In this document: positions 52,301 to 59,788 of the stretch, piece after piece
How the letters are laid out: every line of letters begins with the position of its first letter
Position numbering within the stretch: position 1 is the first letter of the stretch
DNA from: Wylensekiella montiformis
GTDB lineage: Bacteria > Bacillota > Negativicutes > Selenomonadales > Selenomonadaceae
Reading direction: 5' to 3'
Length of the DNA stretch: 64,000 bases
Assembly (NCBI RefSeq): GCF_009697385.1
Contig: NZ_VUNL01000007.1
Location: 1-64,000, forward strand
Translations under genes and position numbers: made by a program
Notes under the pieces: generated by a model
What the model saw: only the letters and a program-made list of their open reading frames with translations
Databases searched by the model: none
What the model was told of the DNA's origin: nothing

Positions 52301-54227
52301 GGACATCGTCAAGCCCTATGACGGCAGGATGAACGTCGCGCAGGATGTCGCGGGCAAGGTGACGCTGCGCGAAGGCGATCTCTGCACGGAAAAGGACGGC
52401 GTGACGCTTGCCGCGCCCGACGCGCAGTATACGGATCCGAATGCCGGAACGGATAAGGACGTCCGCTACACCGTGAGCCTAAGCGGGGACACGGCCGGAA
52501 ACTATGAGATTCACGACTTGTCGAATCTCGGGAAGGCCGATTCTGAGGATGGGGAGATTTCTTCTCTGATCGGGAAAGGTACGATCAATAAGGCCGTACT
52601 GTCCATTGATTTTGCCCGGCGGGAAAAGGACTATGATACCCGTGATGCCGTGCAGGACATCGCGCCGACGCTGACGGGCGTCAACAACGAAGTGCTGGCC
52701 TTTGACGGCAATGCGCTGAGCAAGATTCACGGTCGCTACGGCACTTGGGATCCGGCGACGGATCAGTTTGTTGCCGATGCCAACGTCAGCCGGGACGCGA
52801 ATGGCAACGTGCAGGACAAAGGCGTTTACTATGAAGGGCTGCAGGACGCTCTGCAGTCCATGGTGGACGGCGGCAGTATTGTCGCCCGCAACTATACCAT
52901 CGCCGATACGGTTTATTTCGATGAGGCGAAGGGCAAGGGGAGAATTCGTCCGCTGGCCGTCACGCAGGGCGCTGTGGCGTACTGGACGCCGGTCGCCAAG
53001 GAGTATGACGCGGATACATCGCTTCCCGTTGGGGCCGACAAGGTGCTGCGCCTGACCGTAAACGGTCAGTATGAGACGTCGCCGATCGAGCTGTCCTATA
53101 CCGTGAATACCGCGGCATATGACAATAAGGATGCGGGCGACAGCCATAAGCTGAATGTCACGCTGAAATCGCTGAACAAGAATCTGGGCAACTATCAGCT
53201 CAGCGATGCTTATGCGTCGGAGCTGCTCGGCAGGACATGGGAAAGCGAAAGCAACAACATCATCACGCCGCGCAAGGTCAATGCCTGGCTGGAAAAGACG
53301 CAGGATATCACGAAGACTTATGACGGGACGGTCTACGCCGACGCGTCCAACGTCCGCATCGACGATACGTCTGCGTCCATCCTCGCCAAGGACGGGCTGG
53401 CGGTCGGCGTCCGCGCCGAGTATGATGGAAAGGATGCGGCGGCCAGTGAAGCGGACGATACGCTGCTGTCCCATTCGGTCACGTATACGCTGACGCTGGA
53501 CAATCCCAATTATGAGCTGGAGCGTCCGGAGCTTCGCGGCAGCGGGACAATCCGCCGCCGGGCGCTGGATATCGTCGCCGAGCCGATCACGGTTCGCGCC
53601 GGCGAGCCACTGCCGGTCTTTGGCGGACAGGTGAACGGACTGGCTTCGGGCGAGGAAGATCTCGCCGGCAGCTTTGCGTTCCGCACGATGCCGGAGGTCA
53701 CGACTTCGGCGCCGGGCGTCTATGCCGTCTACGGCTGGTATCAGGACCGCACGGCCGGAAACTTCGGCCAGAACTATACATTTAGTCAGAATCCAGCCAA
53801 TGAGGAGGCCTTTACGGTCAGCCTTATCGACCCGGGCCGCGAGTATCACGATACGGTCAACCCGAAGACGCAGTTCCGGCCGGACGATACGTCCTACCGG
53901 CAGTCCTCTTTGGATCACCGGAACCACTTTGAAGGGCGGCCCGATGCGGCGCTGGAGTACCGCGACGGACAGGGCCGTGTCATGGGCACGGAGCCGATCG
54001 GCGTGACGGGAGTCTACGGGCCGGATTCCGGGGAAACCCGCAACCAGACGATCGGCCGGATCGGCATCAGCCGCGGCAGCGTTATCAACCTTGAGCATGC
54101 CGATGTTGCCAATGCCGCTTCGGTGCGGGTGGAGAATCAGGGCCAGGTCGTCAATCTGGAAATCCTGCCGGTGACGCCGGCAGCGCATGAACGCGAGGCC
54201 AGTGCAGAGATTCGCAGTACCGTCTGA
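46305..54227 (+). CDS. Two-partner secretion exoprotein (TpsA, filamentous-haemagglutinin type) with many YDG repeats
   Basis: 2,640 residues. Signal peptide to about AFGA (35). The TPS secretion domain follows (36 to about 290): NVITWQDFSVGKNETVQFDG, NYLNIVTGANTSNIQGKIQG, DVYLVNPNGIIIGKDAVVDV. Next comes a GLUG-like section (about 325-430, LTGGLIGQ and GGALIGQ) that is more A+T-rich. From about 600 to 2430 there are about 16 YDG-type modules, each opened by a K-x-YDG-T-like motif (KQYDGTTKV, KDYDGTDTA, KVYDATTTV, KTYDGTVYA). The end has an MBG-like piece (AEPITVRAGEPLPVFGG). It should be exported by the TpsB encoded next and act as an adhesin. ATG 46305, GAGGGAG upstream. Confidence 0.92.
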   Translation: MTMMRRDNNKERLAIQIGITLTAGMFSIVPTAFGAPTGGQVVAGGANIDKPLNITSTTKNNVITWQDFSVGKNETVQFDGGAKTNNYLNIVTGANTSNIQGKIQGGKDVYLVNPNGIIIGKDAVVDVGNFYASTRYVSEEVAKQAAGSQNLAAVLGDPSKSMATDVVNLGTVQADQVVVEGQNIRFLDSSKVKNAGGTAPSSSVTLRANGYIHVGNKTGSDAGYTGKTLSGTENKPVYYRLIDSMSKVTSSGNYMLTQNLTDGSSFNGTFSGKFDGMGYTVSGITNDYGLFRSLNNARIDNVGVVNSTITTSAKTAIGAIASTAGNSELNGVYSSGNVIFGGKSLLTGGLIGQADKVKIKYSFSNNKGKDGGAFKGGALIGQVNSGTADENVVSHCYNIGTLTDESGLIYLALADNQAKIKIEDSYTSSGQVGDGEGITTNNVVILNATLTGKHLSDFSSWGNDISNTGGVKIDADGNVTRPTWRIYEGQSTPVLTSMLKGVATVDYDYTHGTESGSNDGKDLSVVYNAKDVVLDHVAIGSNVDISTVEKGVKLHNANTDSDTSVGVAYYYDGQDGFDLVGGNVAIRQRQVNVTNTFTDKTMSKQYDGTTKVTKEAVASLFAGSSSDGLIPGDNTASLDTTGLTASYDKKDVGAGRIVRIKGGLSLNAPKQADTGYANYKLSQTSLTIGSDTNPATVKGIITQRDLHVGLKDSNGVNKEYDGNAAIKDAMNADLFQLTESDLVTDGTTGKQEKVSLGLTGNAAGTYVDRSSAGDQENKNAGKHSVRYTGLTLSGDDAANYRLVDADGNPIYALAVAGLTGGINTTSGGTMYTAGKITPKELASTGFSWYLDGQKQEAKREYSASSSYTEPTGHIVRSDNMAQDSLTFTADSAAFIKASDGSTKEKTANVADAKGVLYTVSISGSDASNYQIGGQTLADGGTVDVIGEGAITPRTVWLKATDKVLSKDYDGTDTALVNGKDTFSLSDGYVSYAKDAAHQLIDGDNNQIVLSGKYLATNGEGAQEVNNLSGALQNKKVSYTAKVTDASGADSANYTLVWAVNPSTEGTKITFESANGLITPRALKGIAFGDVSKTYDASDAVKGEQITDRITVAGLDGLAAGDDVGEVVNAAALKGRYGLRNGADFSYSADVCRDTSNQVAKKDVEYTGVRSAFTGAKAHNYTFDGADKQYGKGTINPLLIDRADQLTLDRKTGTLITKVYDGNSHVAHDTVTADSYVDKLYATVGATKVYFDYRVDSADYATKNSKGQAAQDVTYKLNLDRGNGNYEIADSALTDGKLVKTFDSAGVITPRTLTASLRSDNLTKTYDATTDVTDAVGTVLTGDQLVTLTGLVAGDGTKNASTAAYVSKDAGSGDQLVRYTLQIAGDGTADFDPTNYVFSENPVYGGGTIKKRDITIAFDPLKKIYDGDELVQQDDKSADGPSVIQAAIGDGTAGNQVLRRDGISTALDSSPFYGVSEYGRRDGDAFQADANVKTVNAVRYTGVSSALKNRFGDLAKNYNLDAVSDTQYGKGTITPLSIKADQFKFTVDSVTKEYDNGYDASKADAVIHHYVDMSAAGLPNLDYAYKITSASYAQSTGKDAGKGKQVTYKVEVKPEALANFKIDGTVPELTSTTTNGEITRRTVYAAAVSPEWVKTYDGTTELRTGNPSWSGDTATGTKKTGDGVIQLTGRDGGDWMAKDDGAQNISTGQYRDANAGTGKTVDYTVAIDAAHAKNYAIYNLADKDKADRREIGSLSTANNTINKYGLALSFNPVNRDYDGTTNIDHGLVHPHLAPAWGTDSVSLDNGYTANYIDPNVKTVNASASSSVIYDGLKLTGGDADNYMLVDTKGAALAVSAGDSTARTMTGAGTMNKFKLTGDNVTFSFGKVGKVYDATTTVSYNGDTSSEALRGFLNDHYVTLNGTNKQDIVVDMKSAEYDTRDHGENKTVTFMMYLNGDNYDYSDLEAHGVVDREGNFKAQTTTGSIARRKVYASLTDDPADADIVKPYDGRMNVAQDVAGKVTLREGDLCTEKDGVTLAAPDAQYTDPNAGTDKDVRYTVSLSGDTAGNYEIHDLSNLGKADSEDGEISSLIGKGTINKAVLSIDFARREKDYDTRDAVQDIAPTLTGVNNEVLAFDGNALSKIHGRYGTWDPATDQFVADANVSRDANGNVQDKGVYYEGLQDALQSMVDGGSIVARNYTIADTVYFDEAKGKGRIRPLAVTQGAVAYWTPVAKEYDADTSLPVGADKVLRLTVNGQYETSPIELSYTVNTAAYDNKDAGDSHKLNVTLKSLNKNLGNYQLSDAYASELLGRTWESESNNIITPRKVNAWLEKTQDITKTYDGTVYADASNVRIDDTSASILAKDGLAVGVRAEYDGKDAAASEADDTLLSHSVTYTLTLDNPNYELERPELRGSGTIRRRALDIVAEPITVRAGEPLPVFGGQVNGLASGEEDLAGSFAFRTMPEVTTSAPGVYAVYGWYQDRTAGNFGQNYTFSQNPANEEAFTVSLIDPGREYHDTVNPKTQFRPDDTSYRQSSLDHRNHFEGRPDAALEYRDGQGRVMGTEPIGVTGVYGPDSGETRNQTIGRIGISRGSVINLEHADVANAASVRVENQGQVVNLEILPVTPAAHEREASAEIRSTV

Positions 54228-54244
54228 GAAAGGGAAGGATAGCA

Positions 54245-55930
54245 ATGAAATACGATTGGACCTGTCAAGCCGCAGCAGGAGCGGCGCTCCTCCTGCTCGG
54301 GAGCATGAGCGGGACGGCGCTGGCGGCCTCGTCCCTTTCCCATCCGGGAGAGGACGTGGCCTCCAGCCTGCCGCAGGCGCAGGCTGAGGTGCAGCCGCAG
54401 AAGCCGGAAGGCGAAGCGGCGCAGCCCCCGGTCTCGTTTACGATCACGAATTTCCGTCTCGAAGCGCCCGAACTGTATCTGGACAAGGCGGAGCTCACGC
54501 GCATCCTGCAGGACGGCATGGGCGAGAAAAAGACGATGGCGAAGCTCAACGAGACGCTGAACCAGCTGACCGCCTACTGCCGCCGCAACGGCTATCCGGC
54601 TGCCGCGGCCTATGTCCCCGCGCAGGAGAGCCGGGACGGCATGATCGTTATCAAGGTCATACCGGGACGCTACGGCGAGGTTCGTTTTGACAATCAGAGC
54701 AATATGAAGGAAAAGACGGCGCGCGGTTTTGTGAACGGGCTGAAATCCGGCCAGATCATCCGCACGCATGATCTGGAATCCGCGCTGTACGGCATTTCGG
54801 ATGTCAGCGGCACGCGCGCCGTCGGTGTGCTGAGTCCCGGCAGGGAGTTCGGTACAAGCGATCTCACGGTGCGCATCGAGAAGGGAAAGGGCAGCAATAC
54901 CGTCCTGTATGTGGAGAACTACGGCAGTCAGAATTCCGGGCGCTACCGCTACGGCCTGCAGGAAAATCTCTACGACGTCGGCGGCAGCGGCGGCAAGATC
55001 AGCGCGGGAACGCTGATTTCCAACGCACACATGCACAACTACTACGCGAACTATGAAGCGCTCGTCGGGCACGGCGGTACGACGCTCGGCTTTGGCTACA
55101 GCCGCATGGATTACAAGGTCGGCGGCAGGCTCCGCAGCTTGGGAGCCAACGGCGTGGCCGATACGGTCAGCCTGTTCGGCAGCCGTCCGCTTTACCATTA
55201 TGCGGACAGCGGCATGACCTTCCGCTACGGCTATGACTACCGCGATCTGGATGATGATCTGACCAGCTATCAGGGGATGGACAGCCAGAAACATTCGCAC
55301 AGCGTCCACGCGGGCGTCACCGGCTTTATGCGGGAGGACGGGCTGCTGCTGAACTATGAGGCCAAGGCGACGACCGGCACGATGGTCATGGATTCGGCTC
55401 ATGCGCAGCTGATGGATACGAAGATGGGCGGAAAGACGGGCGGACGCTTTACCAAGGGCGAGATCAATGTCTCCGCCGTTCAGCGTCTCGGAAACCGCGC
55501 CGATGTCCTCTTCAAGGCGTCGGGACAGATCGCCAGCCATAATCTGGACGGCTCGGAGGAAATGTACCTCGGCGGCTCGTCCGGCGTGCGCGCCTATCCG
55601 CAGGGCGAAGGTTCCGGCGACGAGGGCATCCTTGCGACGGTGGAGGCGCGCTATTATACCCATGTGACGGGGCTGGTGGCAAGCACCTTCTTTGACGCCG
55701 GACATATCCGGTACCGCAACGACGGCGGCATGGACAGTCTGGGCATGGGCCGCGGCGTCCCGTCGAGCGGCGAGACGCTCAAGGGCTGGGGCCTCGGTCT
55801 GGCCTACAACCGTCCCGATGACTGGTTCGCCCGCCTCGATTACGCCCGCCGCATCGGCAGCGACCCGAACCTCTCGGCGGCAGCCAGGGCAAAGGGCCGC
55901 ACCTGGTTCATGTTCGGGAAAATCTGGTAA
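54245..55930 (+). CDS. TpsB outer-membrane transporter (ShlB/FhaC/HecB family)
   Basis: 561 residues. Signal peptide to about ALAA (28). POTRA-type domains are seen in FRLEAPELYLDKAELTRILQ and LTAYCRRNGYPAAAAYVPAQ (about 70-150) and VRFDNQSNMKEKTARGF (about 150-230). The rest is a beta-barrel of short alternating strands, with the conserved LGGSSGVRAYPQGEGSGDEG region (438-457) of the family and a final aromatic residue (KIW). It exports the TpsA encoded 17 bp upstream. Presence of a TpsB proves an outer membrane in this organism. ATG with GAAAGGGAAGGA upstream. Confidence 0.93.
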   Translation: MKYDWTCQAAAGAALLLLGSMSGTALAASSLSHPGEDVASSLPQAQAEVQPQKPEGEAAQPPVSFTITNFRLEAPELYLDKAELTRILQDGMGEKKTMAKLNETLNQLTAYCRRNGYPAAAAYVPAQESRDGMIVIKVIPGRYGEVRFDNQSNMKEKTARGFVNGLKSGQIIRTHDLESALYGISDVSGTRAVGVLSPGREFGTSDLTVRIEKGKGSNTVLYVENYGSQNSGRYRYGLQENLYDVGGSGGKISAGTLISNAHMHNYYANYEALVGHGGTTLGFGYSRMDYKVGGRLRSLGANGVADTVSLFGSRPLYHYADSGMTFRYGYDYRDLDDDLTSYQGMDSQKHSHSVHAGVTGFMREDGLLLNYEAKATTGTMVMDSAHAQLMDTKMGGKTGGRFTKGEINVSAVQRLGNRADVLFKASGQIASHNLDGSEEMYLGGSSGVRAYPQGEGSGDEGILATVEARYYTHVTGLVASTFFDAGHIRYRNDGGMDSLGMGRGVPSSGETLKGWGLGLAYNRPDDWFARLDYARRIGSDPNLSAAARAKGRTWFMFGKIW

Positions 55931-56033
55931 TCCGGCAGATCATGGGACCGGCAGGCAGGAAAACGGCAGCGGCGGAGCGAATCTTTTCCTCATACGCAAA
56001 GCGGGAATGCGCCCGCGGTAAGGAGTGAGATTT

Positions 56034-56498
56034 ATGACAGGAAAAATCAAGAACTGCCCGATGTGCGGCAGATTGTTTTCAGATACCGGGCTTCATGTCT
56101 GCATGGACTGCTACGACAAGATCGAGCGCAAGGAACATGAGGTCATCGAGTATGTCCGCGACCATCCGAAATCCAAGGTGCCGGACATCTGCGAGGCGAC
56201 CGGCGCCCCGGAGAAGATGCTCAAGAAGATGATCCGGGAAGGCCGCTTCATCGAAGTCGGGGTCAAAATGACTTATCCCTGCGAGAAATGCGGCGCGCCC
56301 ATCATGACCGGCAAGCTCTGCCGCTCCTGCATGGAGGCGATGCGCATGGATCTGCAGAGACAGTCCGCGGCCATCACGGCATCGAGGCAGGCGGAGCGCA
56401 AAGCGCGCGGACGCGGCATGTATTCGAAAAAGATGATGGAAGTCATCAAAGATGGAAATGATAGAGAACTGCCGAAAAAAAGAGGAAAATGGCAATAA
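56034..56498 (+). CDS. yvyF: Flagellar operon protein of the YvyF type
   Basis: 154 residues. Two zinc-ribbon-like parts: CPMCGRLFSDTGLHVCMDCY (N-terminus) and CEKCGAPIMTGKLCRSC, with a helical DNA-binding-like middle (EHEVIEYVRDHPKSKVPDIC). It matches the Firmicutes flagellar protein YvyF, which stands before flgM. ATG 56034 with AGGAGTG about eight bases upstream; it lies about 100 bp after tpsB. A terminator follows, so flgM onward may have its own promoter. Confidence 0.85.
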   Translation: MTGKIKNCPMCGRLFSDTGLHVCMDCYDKIERKEHEVIEYVRDHPKSKVPDICEATGAPEKMLKKMIREGRFIEVGVKMTYPCEKCGAPIMTGKLCRSCMEAMRMDLQRQSAAITASRQAERKARGRGMYSKKMMEVIKDGNDRELPKKRGKWQ

Positions 56499-56513
56499 CC
56501 GCTGAAAACGGCG

Positions 56514-56547
56514 AAAAAGCAGGAGTTAAGTCTCTTGCTTTTTTTTT
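56514..56547 (+). terminator. Intrinsic terminator after yvyF
   Basis: 12-bp stem (56514-56525 with 56532-56543, one mismatch) followed by T's. A weak sigma-28-like TAAG-N16-TCGATAG (56527-56553) overlaps it and could drive flgM; low certainty. Confidence 0.75.
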
Positions 56548-56627
56548 CGATAGAGTAACCAGAGGATGTAAAGGGTTCCGGTTGGAATCCTTTGTTTCGA
56601 TGGAGTCCAGTCAGGTGGTGAAAGACG

Positions 56628-56906
56628 ATGTATATCAACAACAACATTCAGGCGGTGAGCGGAGCCTATCAGGTCAGCAGCGCCAGACCGTCGGCCCGCG
56701 CTGGAGCGGCGCAGGAGAGCGGAAAGGGCGACGAGGTCGTGTTTTCTCATGAGGCAAAGCGCTTCAGCAGCATGCTGCAGGAGCTTCGGAACATGCCGGA
56801 GGTCCGCAGTGAAAAGGTCGAGACGCTGAGCCGGCAGATCGCCGACGGCTCGTATGATCAGGATGCGGACAAGCTGGCAGGAAGCCTGCTGGATGCGCGC
56901 TACTGA
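56628..56906 (+). CDS. flgM: Anti-sigma-28 factor
   Basis: 92 residues. The N-terminus is disordered (VSSARPSARAGAAQESGKGD); DEVVFSHEAKRFSSMLQELR and VETLSRQIADGSYDQDADKLAGSLL are the sigma-binding helices of FlgM. It holds FliA/SigD inactive until export through the finished hook-basal body. ATG with AGGTGGTG about nine bases upstream; it is followed after 19 bp by flgN. Confidence 0.92.
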   Translation: MYINNNIQAVSGAYQVSSARPSARAGAAQESGKGDEVVFSHEAKRFSSMLQELRNMPEVRSEKVETLSRQIADGSYDQDADKLAGSLLDARY

Positions 56907-56925
56907 GAGAGAAGGAGAAGCGAAC

Positions 56926-57408
56926 ATGTGGCAGGAATTGGCAGCGGCATTGAATGAACTCAATAAGGTTTACCGGCAGCTCGCCGAAATCGGGGAGAAA
57001 AAGCGCCGGGCGCTGGTTGCCGTGGATATGAAGGCCCTTGAGGAGCTGCTTCAGCAGGAGGAACCGCTGACACGGCGCATCGGGGAGCTGGAACGGCGCC
57101 GCCGGCAGGTCCTGACCGATCTTGCCGCGGAGAACCGCTCCATCCATACGGATACGAAGCTGCAGGATCTGCTGAAACTGGCGCCCGAAGGAACGGTGCG
57201 CCGAGTCCTTGACCAGCTCTTTCGGGAACTGTCGGAGAATACGGCGAAGGTGAAAGAGCTCGGCGAAAACAATGCCGTTCTCGTGAAGGGCGCGATGCAG
57301 GCCGTGGCCTGGCATCTGAACCGCCTCGGCGGCGCATCGGTCGAACCGGCCTACGGCAAAGAGGGCGAAGTGGTGTCGCATCATAGGAATTTTGAGTTTG
57401 ACGCCTGA
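56926..57408 (+). CDS. flgN: Flagellar export chaperone FlgN
   Basis: 160 residues, nearly all helical: ELAAALNELNKVYRQLAEIG, LEELLQQEEPLTRRIGELER, RRRQVLTDLAAENRSI. It should bind the C-termini of FlgK and FlgL, encoded just downstream, and deliver them to the export gate. ATG 56926 with AAGGAGAAG about six bases upstream. Confidence 0.88.
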   Translation: MWQELAAALNELNKVYRQLAEIGEKKRRALVAVDMKALEELLQQEEPLTRRIGELERRRRQVLTDLAAENRSIHTDTKLQDLLKLAPEGTVRRVLDQLFRELSENTAKVKELGENNAVLVKGAMQAVAWHLNRLGGASVEPAYGKEGEVVSHHRNFEFDA

Positions 57409-57449
57409 CGCGCTGTCGGACGGGAGGAAAATCCGGAGGTGGATGAAGG

Positions 57450-57920
57450 ATGAATGACGCGATCCGGCTGCTGCGGGCACAGCTCCTGCTGAGCGAAGAA
57501 TGTCTGGAGCGTCTGGCTGCCGTCAAGAAAGCGCTGCAGGAAAACACGGACGGAACGGAAGTGACTGCCTCCGTGCAGGCGCTGGAGCCGGTTCTGTCCA
57601 GACTCGGCCAGCTGGAAAAGCTCCGCGAGGGATTTCTGCAGAAAAGCGGAAAACCGCGTATGACTGCCTATGCAGCAGGCATGCCGAATACTGAGGACCG
57701 GGATGCGGTCATGCGGCTGCTGCATAAAGTGCAGGAACAGGAGCAGAGCATGAAGAAGGAGCTGGCTTCGGCGCAGTCCCTTCTGCGGCGCAGCAAGGAT
57801 TTTATGGATTTCCATATCAATGTGATGACGCGTACGGCGGCCAGCGACACGTACACGCCGCCGGGAACCTCCGAAGCGGAGGGACGCCGCGGCATCCGGA
57901 TGTTCGATGCGAATATCTGA
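57450..57920 (+). CDS. Second FlgN-like helical flagellar protein
   Basis: 156 residues. AIRLLRAQLLLSEECLERLA, VLSRLGQLEKLREGFLQKSG and LHKVQEQEQSMKKELASAQS form long helices as in FlgN; SKDFMDFHINVMTRTAASDT and TYTPPG resemble the end of Firmicutes FlgN-like proteins. It lies between flgN and flgK (spacing about 40 bp on each side), so a chaperone role is likely but not proven. ATG with GGAGGTGG about nine bases upstream. Confidence 0.6.
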   Translation: MNDAIRLLRAQLLLSEECLERLAAVKKALQENTDGTEVTASVQALEPVLSRLGQLEKLREGFLQKSGKPRMTAYAAGMPNTEDRDAVMRLLHKVQEQEQSMKKELASAQSLLRRSKDFMDFHINVMTRTAASDTYTPPGTSEAEGRRGIRMFDANI

Positions 57921-57959
57921 GCCGGGCGGCAGGAAGAAAGAGACAGAAAAGGTGATACT

Positions 57960-59762
57960 ATGCGTTCAACATTTGCAGGCCTGAATACGATGGTCCGGGG
58001 CATTTTCTCCAACCAGCTTTCTCTGGACACGGTCGGGCATAATATAACGAATGCCTCGACGGACGGGTACAGCCGTCAGAGCGTCAATCTGGCGGCGACC
58101 AAGGCGCAGAGCGTCGCGTCGCTTTACGGCGACGTGCTGGTCGGCACCGGCGTGGACTCCACGTCGATCGAGCGCGCGCGCAACGTCTACGCGGACAAGC
58201 AGTATTGGAGCGAGACTTCGACCCAGCAGTATTACAAGACGACGCAGACCAATTATGACAAGGTGGAGGCCATCTTTGACGATTCGGACAGCACCGGCGT
58301 GCTGAACGCCATGGAGGAGTTCTACAAGGCGTGGCAGGATCTTTCCTCCAATGCGTCGACGGCCAGCAGCCGCGTGGCGGTCATTGAAAAGGGAAACGTC
58401 TTTGCGGACAAGCTCAAGACCGTATCGCAGCAGATGCAGGATCAGATCAACTCGCAGTACGACGACATGAGGCTGACTGTCGGCAAGGTAAACGACGCGA
58501 CAGAGCAGATCGTGCAGCTCAACAAGAGCATCATGTCGCTGGAGGCGACGGGCGGATCGGCCAACGATCTGCGCGACCAGCGGGATCTTTTGGTCGACGA
58601 GCTGTCCAAATATATGAATGTCAATGTCTATGAGGACAGCAAAGGCATGTATTCCGTGGTTTCCAACGGCATCACCATGGTCGGCGGCGTCAACCGGCTG
58701 ACTCTTGAGATGTCCGATGCCATCGAGAACCCGGATTACGGCATCAACGACTACACGATCAACATCAAGGAATCGGGCATCACGTTTATCCCGCAGAACG
58801 GCACGCTCAAAGCCCAGCAGGACACCATCGCCGAGGATAAGGCGTATATCGACAAGGTCGCGGATATGGCCGGCTTTATGCTCACGACCTTCAACAACAT
58901 GCACCAGCAGGGCGCGGGCATCAACGGGACGGATGCCGATATCGGCAGCTATACGACAAAGGCGGACGGCACCCGCGTTAAGGCGGACGGCACGGATTAT
59001 ACCGGCCCGGCCTATGGGATGAACTTTTACGGCGACGACAATACGGTCTATGAATGGGACGCGGACGACCACTGCGTAAAAACGACGGTATTTACGGCCG
59101 GCACGACACAGCGCTCCATCGGCAAGGTGACCTCCGCGTCGGATACGCCGACGGTCAACATCACCGGCACAGTCGATACGGCGGCTTCGGCCTCGCTCAA
59201 GGGGATCAACATCATCAATGCCATGACGGTCAACGCGCAGATTTCGGCGACCGGCGGGCAGGATCTCGTCGCGGCCCGCACGTTTTCCGTCAATCAGGAT
59301 ACGTCCGGCACCGGAGCGCTTGAATCTACGTATAGTGTGGCTCCGAACGGCACGAAGGACGGCACAAACGCCGTCAATCTGGCTGCGCTGTTCAACATGA
59401 GCGGCTCGGAGGCGCAGAAATACAACACGGCGCAGATCACCGTGACGAACGCGGGTACGACGACTACGGTTTCCACCTCGGCGCGTTCGACCGACGCCGA
59501 CTCGCTCAATGCCTATTACAATGCGGTCATGTCGAAGCTCGGCAGCGATTCGCAGTCCGTGGACAACAAGGCGGATGCGCAGGATGATCTCATCACGCAG
59601 ATCACGAACTGGCGCTCCTCGACGTCCGGCGTGGACTGGAACGAGGAGCTGACGAACATGATCAAATTCCAGCAGGGGTACAGCGCCTGCTCACGCTGCC
59701 TGACGACCATGGACGAGATGCTCGACAAGCTCGTCAACAGCACCGGCATGGTCGGCCGGTAA
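57960..59762 (+). CDS. flgK: Flagellar hook-associated protein 1
   Basis: 600 residues. N-terminus: TFAGLNTMVRGIFSNQLSLD, TVGHNITNASTDGYSRQSVN. Then YGDVLVGTGVDSTSIERARN, YWSETSTQQYYKTTQTNYDK and, at the C-terminus, WNEELTNMIKFQQGYSACSR with LTTMDEMLDKLVNSTGMVG. These are the conserved ends that form the hook-filament junction. The middle (about 320-560) is variable and rich in Asp, Thr and Gly. ATG with AAAAGGTG about six bases upstream. Confidence 0.96.
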   Translation: MRSTFAGLNTMVRGIFSNQLSLDTVGHNITNASTDGYSRQSVNLAATKAQSVASLYGDVLVGTGVDSTSIERARNVYADKQYWSETSTQQYYKTTQTNYDKVEAIFDDSDSTGVLNAMEEFYKAWQDLSSNASTASSRVAVIEKGNVFADKLKTVSQQMQDQINSQYDDMRLTVGKVNDATEQIVQLNKSIMSLEATGGSANDLRDQRDLLVDELSKYMNVNVYEDSKGMYSVVSNGITMVGGVNRLTLEMSDAIENPDYGINDYTINIKESGITFIPQNGTLKAQQDTIAEDKAYIDKVADMAGFMLTTFNNMHQQGAGINGTDADIGSYTTKADGTRVKADGTDYTGPAYGMNFYGDDNTVYEWDADDHCVKTTVFTAGTTQRSIGKVTSASDTPTVNITGTVDTAASASLKGINIINAMTVNAQISATGGQDLVAARTFSVNQDTSGTGALESTYSVAPNGTKDGTNAVNLAALFNMSGSEAQKYNTAQITVTNAGTTTTVSTSARSTDADSLNAYYNAVMSKLGSDSQSVDNKADAQDDLITQITNWRSSTSGVDWNEELTNMIKFQQGYSACSRCLTTMDEMLDKLVNSTGMVGR

Positions 59763-59788
59763 GTTCTGAAACAATGAGGTGAAAAAAC

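Noticed and set aside
52479-54245. Open frame of 588 codons on the minus strand
   Set aside because: Antisense shadow of the TpsA repeat region; Arg/Ile-rich with no domain or RBS.
55931-56033. Terminator between tpsB and yvyF
   Set aside because: A short GCGGG/CCCGC hairpin is present but no T-run follows, so read-through into the flagellar genes remains possible.
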